Source: Brevundimonas sp. NIBR11
GTDB lineage: Bacteria; Pseudomonadota; Alphaproteobacteria; Caulobacterales; Caulobacteraceae
DNA: 64,000 bases
Direction: 5' to 3'
Assembly (NCBI RefSeq): GCF_027912535.1
Contig: NZ_CP115465.1
Location: 355,001-419,000 of the forward strand
Part shown: one piece after another, positions 57,368 to 64,000 of the stretch
Position numbering within the stretch: the first letter of the stretch is position 1
Layout: each line of letters begins with the position of its first letter
Notes under the pieces: generated by a model
The model's input: the letters and a program-made list of their open reading frames with translations, nothing else
Told to the model about the DNA's origin: nothing
Databases searched by the model: none
Made by a program: the position numbers and the translations under genes

Positions 57368-59079
57368 GCGGGTACGGTCTCGTTGAAGGCGGCGCGCAGG
57401 TCGCGTTTCAGCACCTTGCCCACCGGATTGCGGGGCAGGGCGTCCAGCGTCTCCAGCCGTTCGATCTGCTTGTAGACGGCGACCTGACGATCCGTCGTCA
57501 GGAAGCGGTTGATCTCTTCCATGGTCGCGGTCTGGCCGGGTCGCCAGACGACGAAGGCGGCAAGGCGTTCGCCGAGATTGGGGTCCGGCGCCCCGACCAC
57601 GGCGGCCTCGGCGACGGCCGGATGGGCGACCAGGTGGTTCTCGATTTCCTCGGACGAGATGTTCATCCCGCCCCGGATGACGATGTCCTTCAGCCGGCCG
57701 ACGAACTTCAGATACTGTAGCCGGTCGCCGGCCAGTTCGAACAGGTCGCCGGTGCGGAACCAGCCGTCCTTGTCGAAGGCCCGGGCGTTGATCTCCGGCG
57801 CGCGCCAGTAGCCCGAGAAGATGGTCGCGCCCTTGACCCTGAGTTCGCCGGGCTTGCCGGCCTCGGTGATGGTGTCTTCCGTCTCCGGATCGACGATCCG
57901 GGTGAAGATCCGGTCATGGAGCATGCAGTTCCACTTGAACCCGTCGCCCAGACGCGGGAACAGCGTCGCGCGCTCGGCCGGGTCGGGAATGTCCTTCAGG
58001 GCGCTGGGGAAGGACGCGCCTTCGTTGGAGCCGAAATAGTTCACGATCTGCACGCCGTGCTTCTCGTGGAAGGTCCGCACCATCCATTCCGACAGGGGCG
58101 CCGAGCCCGAACCGATCGACTTCAAGCGCTTGAAATCGATGCCTTCCAGCAGGGCCTCGTTCTGCAAAAGCAGGTTCAGGACGGCGGGCGGGGCGACGGT
58201 GTAGTCGATCTTCTCCTCGCGGATCTGCTTCAGCAGGATCGGCAGATCGAACGGCTGGTGCTGGATCAGGACCCCGCCGAGCAACAGCCAGCCGACAAAG
58301 GCGGTGGAGATGCCCGCCATGTTGACCATCGGAAAGGGGTTCAGCAGGCGCGCGCCCGGCTCCAGGTCCGCCGCGTCGATGACGCCGGCGCCCATGATGA
58401 TCCATTCGTTATGGCTGCGCGACACGCCCTTGGGCTGGGCCTCGGTGCCCGAGGTCCAGCAGATGGTGACGATGTCATCGGCGGTGACGCGGGCGTCCTG
58501 CGCCGCCTTCTGGGCCGTGCGATGCTGTTTGCCTGTAACGCCATCCATGAGGGGTTCGAGATCGAGCGCGCCGGCCGGGCAGGTCTCGCCCAGCACGAAG
58601 ACGGTCTTCAGCGTGGGGCAACGGCCCTTCAGCGCGACGATCATCTCGCCATGCTGCTGTTTCCCGATCCTGTCGGCCGTGATCGCGGCCACGGCGTCGG
58701 TCTTGTCGATGATGTAGGCCAGCTCGTTCTCGCGGTACTGGACCGGCGCCGGGCTGGCGATGACGCCCAGACGCACGCAGGCCAGATAGGCGATGGTCAG
58801 TTCGGCGATATTGGGCAGCTGGATGACGACGACCTGATCCTTCCGGACGCCGTGGGCCACAAGCACGGCGGCCAGACGATCGACGGCGTGGGCAGTCTCG
58901 CGCCAGGTCAGGCGGTCGGGCTGGCCGCCGACGACATCGGCCGCGTTCAGCGGATCGACCAGGGCCTCCGTGTCGGGATGGGCCGCCACATGTTTGCGGA
59001 ACAGGTCGTCGAGCGTGGTGTCGCCCCACCAGCCCTTCGACTTCATCTCCTTGATGCGGTCCCTAGGGATCACGATCAT
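57364..59079 (-). CDS. AMP-dependent acyl-CoA synthetase (ligase 3, cyclohexanecarboxylate-CoA ligase-like)
   Basis: 571 residues. P-loop WTSGTEAQPKGVS, A5 YFGSNEGASFP, A7 WFRTGDLFELAGDRLQYLKFVGRLKDIVIRGGMNISS, and the C-terminal lysine region NPVGKVLKRDL. The N-terminal MIVIPRDRIKEMKSKGWWGDTTL resembles ligases for cyclohexanecarboxylate and similar cyclic acids. It overlaps ligase 4 and NMO by four bases, so two different ligases are made together. Confidence 0.93.
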   Translation of the reverse strand: MIVIPRDRIKEMKSKGWWGDTTLDDLFRKHVAAHPDTEALVDPLNAADVVGGQPDRLTWRETAHAVDRLAAVLVAHGVRKDQVVVIQLPNIAELTIAYLACVRLGVIASPAPVQYRENELAYIIDKTDAVAAITADRIGKQQHGEMIVALKGRCPTLKTVFVLGETCPAGALDLEPLMDGVTGKQHRTAQKAAQDARVTADDIVTICWTSGTEAQPKGVSRSHNEWIIMGAGVIDAADLEPGARLLNPFPMVNMAGISTAFVGWLLLGGVLIQHQPFDLPILLKQIREEKIDYTVAPPAVLNLLLQNEALLEGIDFKRLKSIGSGSAPLSEWMVRTFHEKHGVQIVNYFGSNEGASFPSALKDIPDPAERATLFPRLGDGFKWNCMLHDRIFTRIVDPETEDTITEAGKPGELRVKGATIFSGYWRAPEINARAFDKDGWFRTGDLFELAGDRLQYLKFVGRLKDIVIRGGMNISSEEIENHLVAHPAVAEAAVVGAPDPNLGERLAAFVVWRPGQTATMEEINRFLTTDRQVAVYKQIERLETLDALPRNPVGKVLKRDLRAAFNETVPA

Positions 59080-60560
59080 CGGGCCAGCTCCAGCGGTCGG
59101 GATTGAATTGAACGACAGAGGGCGCGGACGTCGTCGCGCACCACCTTGCCGACGGGGTTGCGGGGCAGGTCGGGGAGGATGTGCAATCTCTTCGGCGTCC
59201 GCACCGGGCCGATCCGGTCCCGGACGAAGGCGATGAGAACGGCCGGGTCGGCGTCAGGCGAAGCGGCCACCGCCGCCTCCAGCCGCTCGCCCCAGACCTC
59301 GTCGGGCTCGGCGAAGGCGCAGGCCTCGCGCACCAGGGGATGCAGGTTCAGCGCCGCCTCCACCTCGCCGGGATAGACGTTGTAGCCGCCCGTGATGATC
59401 AGGTCCTTGGACCGGCCGATCAGATAGAGCAGGCCGTCGTCGCCGATCCGGCCGATGTCCCCGGTCTTCAGCCAGCCTTCGTGCCGCGACACCGCTGTCA
59501 GCTCGGGCGCGTCCAGATAGTGCGTCCGCGTCAGGTCGCCGCCGACCACGATCTCTCCCTCGCCACGCGCGACGAGGACGCCGTCGGCGGTCAGCAGCCG
59601 AACCGGAGTATGGGCGAACGGGCGGCCCACCCCGGCGCGCTTGTCGGGATCGGTCATGTCGGCGGGCGACAGGCCGGCGATGGTCATGGGGGCCTCGGTC
59701 TGGCCATACAGGGTCGAGACGACGGGGCCGAAGCGGTGGATGGCCTGGGCGATCCGATCCGGCGACATGGGCGCGGCGGAATAGGTCAGGTGGCGCAAGC
59801 GCGGGAAGTCCTCGGGGCCGAATGCGGCCTCGCCCATCAGGAGAGCGATCAGGGTCGGGGGCATGAAGACGGTGGAGACGCGGGTCTTCAGCTCCCGGAG
59901 GATGGCCGCGCGGTCGGGCTCGGGCAGGAGGGCATGGGCGCCGCCCGCCGCCAGCACCGGCAGGACATAGTGAGACGAGCCGTGGGTCAGGGGCGCGACG
60001 GCGAGGTTCACGTCTTCGGCGGTGAAGCCGTAGAATTCGGACAGCGAGCGCAGGGCCGACCGGCCGCTGGCCTGGCGCTGGACCACCCCCTTGGGTACGC
60101 CGGTCGAGCCGCCGGTGAACTTCAGGGCGAAGGGGGCGTCCGGATCGTCCGTGATCGGAGGGGGGGGCGCGGAGCCGATGCCGTCGAGCCAGGCCTCCAG
60201 AGGCAGGGGACGGGGCGACACCCCCGCAGCCTCGGTCGAGGCCGCGTCGATCAGGGTCAGGGCCGGGCCCGCGCGGCGTTGGAAATCGCTGTTGAGGCGG
60301 GCGCCGTTCCGGGGGTTCAGCGGCATCCACACCGCCCCCGCGCGCAGGATGGCGAGATAGGCCACGACGTGCCGCCAACTGTTTCGCGCGCACAGTCCGA
60401 CTCGGTCGCCGGGACCGACGCCGCGCGCCGCGAGGTCTCCGGCCGCGCGCTCGACGAGGGCGATGAGTTCGCCGTGGCTCAGGGTCGTCTCACCGTCGAA
60501 CAGGGCGGGGCGGGCGGCCTTGGTCGTCTGGCCTTCGTAGAGGGCGTGGATCGGGTTCAT
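59076..60560 (-). CDS. AMP-dependent acyl-CoA synthetase (ligase 4)
   Basis: 494 residues from the ATG at 60560, which overlaps the thiolase stop (ATGA); the open frame upstream is antisense over thiolase 2. P-loop FTGGSTGVPKGVV, A5 YGQTEAPM, A7 WLKTGDIGRIGDDGLLYLIGRSKDLIITGGYNVYP, C-terminal NPVGKVVRDD. This is a general fatty/aromatic acid ligase pattern. Likely activates a second acid of the pathway, for example a cleavage product. Confidence 0.93.
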   Translation of the reverse strand: MNPIHALYEGQTTKAARPALFDGETTLSHGELIALVERAAGDLAARGVGPGDRVGLCARNSWRHVVAYLAILRAGAVWMPLNPRNGARLNSDFQRRAGPALTLIDAASTEAAGVSPRPLPLEAWLDGIGSAPPPPITDDPDAPFALKFTGGSTGVPKGVVQRQASGRSALRSLSEFYGFTAEDVNLAVAPLTHGSSHYVLPVLAAGGAHALLPEPDRAAILRELKTRVSTVFMPPTLIALLMGEAAFGPEDFPRLRHLTYSAAPMSPDRIAQAIHRFGPVVSTLYGQTEAPMTIAGLSPADMTDPDKRAGVGRPFAHTPVRLLTADGVLVARGEGEIVVGGDLTRTHYLDAPELTAVSRHEGWLKTGDIGRIGDDGLLYLIGRSKDLIITGGYNVYPGEVEAALNLHPLVREACAFAEPDEVWGERLEAAVAASPDADPAVLIAFVRDRIGPVRTPKRLHILPDLPRNPVGKVVRDDVRALCRSIQSRPLELAR

Positions 60561-61783
60561 GCGGCCCGCTCCAGCACGGTGACCACGGTCGCCGCCTCCT
60601 CGACGCCGAGGAAGCCGCCGCCGTTCTCGGCCACGGCGATGCGGGCGTTCTCGACCTGCCGGCCGCCAGCCTCGCCGCGCAGCTGGGTGATCAGTTCGTA
60701 GATCTGAGCGATGCCGGTGGCGCCGACAGGGTGGCCCTTGGACACCAGTCCGCCCGACGGATTGACCGGGGTCCGGCCGCCGAGCGCGAAGTCTCCGGCG
60801 CGAAGCCGGGCGCCGACCGTGCCCGGTCCGGCGAGGCCGAGGTTCTCGATCTGCTGAACTTCCGCGTAGCTGGTGGCGTCGTGGACCTCGGCGACATCGA
60901 CGGCGTCCGGGCCGAGGCCGGCCTCTTCGAAGGCCTTGGTCGCGGCGCGTTTGCCGATGTGGTTCTCGAGGTCGTTCGCCGCCCGATCGCTTGCGCTGAC
61001 GAGGGCGCAACCGCGCACGCGGACAGCGCGCGACGCTCCACCCAGCCGCGCCAGACCCCGGTCCGAGACCACCACGGCCGCTGCGGCGCCGTCGCTGACG
61101 GGGGCGCACATGGCGCGGGTGAAGGGGAAGACGACGGGCTTGTCGGCCAGAACCTGATCGACCGTCATGGGCGTCCGGTACTGGGCGCGGTCGTTGGCGG
61201 CGCCGGCGGTGTGGTTCTTGGCGGCGACGCGGGCGAAGTCCTCCTGCGTCGTGCCGTGGCGGGCCATGTGGGCGCGGGCCTGGGCGGCGTAGAGGTCCAT
61301 GAACAGGCTGCGATCCGGGCCGGGGGCTTCGCCGCCCATCGCCCGGATGTAGGCCACGACGCCCTCCCGGTCATGGATGTCGGTCCCCCCTGCGAAGGCG
61401 GCGGCGACGCGGTCGGGACGGTCGGGCCAGACCATCTTCTCGACCCCTACGATCAGGGCGACGTCGCCCGCGCCGGCCTTGACCCAGTGGATGGCTGAAA
61501 GCAGGGCGGTCGAGCCGGAGGCGCAGGCGTTCTCGACATTGGTCACGGGGATGCCGGTCAGGCCGAGGGGGCGCAGGGCGATCTGGCCGCGCACCGTATT
61601 CTGCCCCTCCAGCATCGGCTGGCGGGTGTTGGAGAACCAGGCGGCTTCGATGTCGTCGATAGTGGCCCCAGCGTTGGACAGGGCGGCCGTCACGGCCTCG
61701 GCGGTCAGCGACTTGACGGTGTCGTCGAGGCGCTTGCCGAAACGGGTCATGGAGATCCCGGCGATGAAGACCTCGCCGCTCAC
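60557..61783 (-). CDS. Thiolase-family protein (thiolase 2, SCP2-like)
   Basis: 408 residues from the GTG at 61783, overlapping the aldehyde dehydrogenase stop (GTGA). Motifs: VENACASGSTALLSA (active-site cysteine), AEVHDATSYAEV and GLVSKGHPVGATGIAQIYEL. The HDATSY form and the alternation of loops are typical of SCP-x/nondecarboxylating thiolases used in steroid and branched-chain degradation. It should carry out a thiolytic or retro-aldol-type step on a bulky acyl-CoA. Confidence 0.93.
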   Translation of the reverse strand: MSGEVFIAGISMTRFGKRLDDTVKSLTAEAVTAALSNAGATIDDIEAAWFSNTRQPMLEGQNTVRGQIALRPLGLTGIPVTNVENACASGSTALLSAIHWVKAGAGDVALIVGVEKMVWPDRPDRVAAAFAGGTDIHDREGVVAYIRAMGGEAPGPDRSLFMDLYAAQARAHMARHGTTQEDFARVAAKNHTAGAANDRAQYRTPMTVDQVLADKPVVFPFTRAMCAPVSDGAAAAVVVSDRGLARLGGASRAVRVRGCALVSASDRAANDLENHIGKRAATKAFEEAGLGPDAVDVAEVHDATSYAEVQQIENLGLAGPGTVGARLRAGDFALGGRTPVNPSGGLVSKGHPVGATGIAQIYELITQLRGEAGGRQVENARIAVAENGGGFLGVEEAATVVTVLERAA

Positions 61784-63468
61784 GCCGCCGGTCTGCGTCG
61801 CTGCACGATGCGGAAGCGGGACGCCACAAAGGCCAGGTCCGCCAGACAGGCGTTGCCTGCGGGGTTCAGTCCCGTGACGTGATAGTCGCTGTAGGCGGCG
61901 GCGAAGTTGATCCACATCGCGCCGGTGAGATTGATCGACAGATTGGCCCCGGCGGCCTCATAGGCGGGCGTCGCGCGGTCGATGAACGCCTCGTCGGTCG
62001 AATAGAGGTAGGATGAGATGGAGCCCCTGGTCCGGGCCAGATCGGTTGCCTCGATCACCGCCTCGCGAGGGTCCTTCTTCACCAGGAACAGGACCGGGCC
62101 AAAGCGTTCCTCCGCATACAGATCCATCTGCTGGCCCTCGTCCACGGCGATGACCAGAGGCGTCATCGTGCGGGCGTCCGGGAACTGTGGATGGGCGTAG
62201 GGGGCGGGGTCGCGGAGCGTCCGCACGCCGGGCCGGTCGGCGACGGCGGCTTGCGCCTCGGCCACGACCTTCAGCGACACCTCGCCCTGGATCGCGCCCA
62301 TGATGCCCGAGGCCATGGCCGGGTCGTCGGCGATGGCGTCGATCTGGTCGACGATGGCGGCGGACAGGGGGGCGAACAAGTCGGGCGCGATGTAGATGAC
62401 CTGAGGGCTGGTGCACATCTGGGCCGAGAACAGGCTGGACGAGCGGGCCACGGCGCGGCCGACCGCGTCGAGGTCGGCGACGCTCTCGACGACGACGGTG
62501 TTCACGCCCGCCGTCTCGGTGAACAGCAGCTTGCCGGTCACCGTCCGCTCCAGATGGCCGCCGTAGCGGGGGCTGCCGGTGAAATCGACGATCTGGACGC
62601 GCGGGTCGTCGACCAGATCCTGGGCGACCGGTTCGGCGAGCGTATCGACGGCCAGGCTCACGAGGTTCGGGTCGAAGCCGAACTCGGTCAGGACGGCGCG
62701 GCTTGTCTGGACCACGAGGGCCATGGGCAGGACGGCGATGGGGTGCGGCTTGACCACGACCGGGTTGCCGGTCGCGAGCGAGGCGAACATCGCCGGATAG
62801 GCGTTCCAGGTCGGGAAGGAGGCGCAGCAGATGACCAGACCGACCCCGCGCGGGACCAGCACATAGGTCTTCTCCAGCGCGACCGCTTCGCCGCCGAACT
62901 GGCGATGATAGGTCGCCGACGGCGCCACGTCCCGCATGGCCTTGGCGGCGTAGGCGAGCGCCTCGACCCCGCGATCCAACGCGTTGGGGCCGGAGCCTGA
63001 GAAGGCCTGGGTATAGCTCTGACCCGCGACGTGCATGACGGCGTGGGCCATCTCGAAATTGCGGGCGTAGAGACGGGCGGCGATCTCCAGGCAGATCGCT
63101 ATGCGCAGTTCGAAATCCGCCTCGCGCCAGTCACCCATGGCCGCGACGGCCGCGCCGATCAGGGCGTCCGGATCGCTCTTCGGATAGCGGATGTTTAGCG
63201 GCTGTTGCGTGAAGGGCGAGACCTCCTCGCCGACCTCGCCGACGACGCCGGGCTGACCGAGGTCGAAGGTCGTGCCGAGCCGCGCCTCGAACGCCGCCTT
63301 GCCGGCGCCCGGCTTGTCGGGGCCGTGGATCTTGGTCGAGGGACTGTCGCTGTAAGGGCTCCAGCTCTTGCGCGTCTGCACCGCGTCGATGGCGGCCATC
63401 AGTGTCTCCGCGTGGCGCGCGAACAACGCGCGGCGGCGTTCGTCGAGCGTTGTCGCCGACCCGTCCAT
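61780..63468 (-). CDS. PaaN-like aldehyde dehydrogenase
   Basis: 562 residues, the length of the PaaN branch of the aldehyde dehydrogenase superfamily. Signatures are WSPYSDSPSTKIHG at the N-terminus, CCASFPTWNAYP, VDFTGSPRYGGHLE, the glutamate in LLFTETAGVN, and the cysteine in SAQMCTSPQVI. PaaN members are linked to phenylacetate and other ring-opening CoA pathways, where they oxidise a semialdehyde to an acid or CoA ester; the substrate here is unknown. Overlaps at both ends place it in the operon. Confidence 0.92.
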   Translation of the reverse strand: MDGSATTLDERRRALFARHAETLMAAIDAVQTRKSWSPYSDSPSTKIHGPDKPGAGKAAFEARLGTTFDLGQPGVVGEVGEEVSPFTQQPLNIRYPKSDPDALIGAAVAAMGDWREADFELRIAICLEIAARLYARNFEMAHAVMHVAGQSYTQAFSGSGPNALDRGVEALAYAAKAMRDVAPSATYHRQFGGEAVALEKTYVLVPRGVGLVICCASFPTWNAYPAMFASLATGNPVVVKPHPIAVLPMALVVQTSRAVLTEFGFDPNLVSLAVDTLAEPVAQDLVDDPRVQIVDFTGSPRYGGHLERTVTGKLLFTETAGVNTVVVESVADLDAVGRAVARSSSLFSAQMCTSPQVIYIAPDLFAPLSAAIVDQIDAIADDPAMASGIMGAIQGEVSLKVVAEAQAAVADRPGVRTLRDPAPYAHPQFPDARTMTPLVIAVDEGQQMDLYAEERFGPVLFLVKKDPREAVIEATDLARTRGSISSYLYSTDEAFIDRATPAYEAAGANLSINLTGAMWINFAAAYSDYHVTGLNPAGNACLADLAFVASRFRIVQRRRPAA

Positions 63469-64000
63469 CAGCCCAAACGCTCCACGATCATGGCCGAACC
63501 GACACCCTGCGCGCCGTGCGCCACGACGAGACCGTAGCGGCCTTCGCAGGCGTCCAGCGCATCGAGCAGGGACGACAGCAGGATGGCGCCCGTCGCCCCC
63601 ATCGGATGACCCTTGGCCATGTGGCCGCCGCCGACATTGACCTTGTCGGGGTCGACGTTCCGCTCACGCATGAATTTGACGATGGTGACGGCGAAGGCCT
63701 CCATGAACTCGATCCGGTCCATGTCGTCCAGGGTCAGGTTCGCCTTCGTCAGCGCCCGGTCCATGGCGGTGAAGCCAGCCGTCAGCGACGCCGCCGGATC
63801 GCCCCCGGCCTCGGCATAGGCGACGATCTTCGCCCGCGCGCCAGTCGCTTCTCCCGTGACGATGGCGAGGCCGGCGCCGTCGCACATGGGCGGGGCGTGC
63901 GCGACGGTGTGCCGATGGTCGATGACCCGGCCTTCCAGCGCCGCGGCGTACTGTTGGCCCAAGGCTCCGAAGGCGGCCGGCATGGCGGCCAGGCTCTCGG
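63468..64000 (-). CDS. Thiolase-family protein (thiolase 3), C-terminal part cut by window edge
   Basis: About 177 residues of the C-terminal half are visible; the gene starts beyond base 64000. MCDGAGLAIVTGE, MDRIEFMEAFAVTIVKFM and VGGGHMAKGHPMGATGAILLSSLLDAL show the classical (FadA/acetyl-CoA acetyltransferase) thiolase fold, with the CGH-type motif replaced by KGH. The terminal part has HGAQGVGSAMIVERLG, where classical enzymes carry the acid-base cysteine as CxGxG; here it reads AQGVG, lacking the usual cysteine. The stop overlaps the aldehyde dehydrogenase start by one base. Confidence 0.88.
   Translation of the reverse strand, partial: ESLAAMPAAFGALGQQYAAALEGRVIDHRHTVAHAPPMCDGAGLAIVTGEATGARAKIVAYAEAGGDPAASLTAGFTAMDRALTKANLTLDDMDRIEFMEAFAVTIVKFMRERNVDPDKVNVGGGHMAKGHPMGATGAILLSSLLDALDACEGRYGLVVAHGAQGVGSAMIVERLG

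Noticed and set aside
59076..61109. A longer open frame for CoA ligase 4
   Set aside because: The first 183 codons lie over thiolase 2 in another frame and are Arg-rich noise; the ATG at 60560 overlapping the thiolase stop begins the conserved ligase sequence.

Overview
The window is about 64 kb of high-GC alphaproteobacterial chromosome. Several features point to Caulobacterales, most likely a Brevundimonas-like organism: a flgB-flgC-fliE operon divergent from fliO-fliP with CtrA-like TTAA half sites between them, the carD / fdxA / S4-protein / SUV3-like helicase neighbourhood, very large TonB-dependent receptors, and tandem M1 aminopeptidases. This is a family-level inference; no 16S gene or other species marker is present. 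No prophage, insertion sequence, CRISPR array or plasmid replication gene was seen.

Layout. 1-28 kb is mostly core and housekeeping: a polyphosphate kinase 2 fragment, a serine beta-lactamase-like hydrolase, an extensin-like protein, a cold-shock protein, an EamA exporter, GluQRS overlapping a JmjC oxygenase, an AlkA-type glycosylase, a TRIC channel, an HNH nuclease, a transglutaminase, two tandem M1 peptidases, rpmB, carD, fdxA, YceI, an S4 protein and a helicase. These are followed by tRNA-Arg(CCU), a PfpI protein, a DUF983 protein, a 970-residue exported repeat protein, HU and the early flagellar genes. A TPR/2OG-oxygenase gene closes this part.

28-39 kb holds a large TonB receptor and a leftward locus made of an SDR, a fused HyuA-HyuB 5-oxoprolinase/hydantoinase, DUF969, DUF979 and DUF2891. 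I read the last four as a 5-oxoproline (pyroglutamate) uptake and catabolism unit.

39-64 kb is a catabolic island of at least four transcription units. It carries four AMP-dependent CoA ligases, three thiolases, an acyl-CoA dehydrogenase, a PaaN-like aldehyde dehydrogenase, a nitronate monooxygenase, a PaaI thioesterase, a carotenoid-cleavage-type oxygenase and SDR/NTF2/DUF1295 proteins. It also has an MFS transporter, a TonB receptor and an unusual double-HxlR regulator. The gene set fits import, CoA activation, oxidation and thiolytic breakdown of an unidentified hydrophobic, probably cyclic or alkenyl, carboxylic acid. The last leftward operon runs off the right edge and has 1-4 nt overlaps at every junction.

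The most unusual structure is a set of short palindromic repeats. Three copies of one family (TCTCCCTCCCC-type ends) occur; two lie in frame inside protein genes, at the N-terminus of FliP and in the middle of the 5-oxoprolinase. Two copies of a second, nested-hairpin family sit directly against stop codons.
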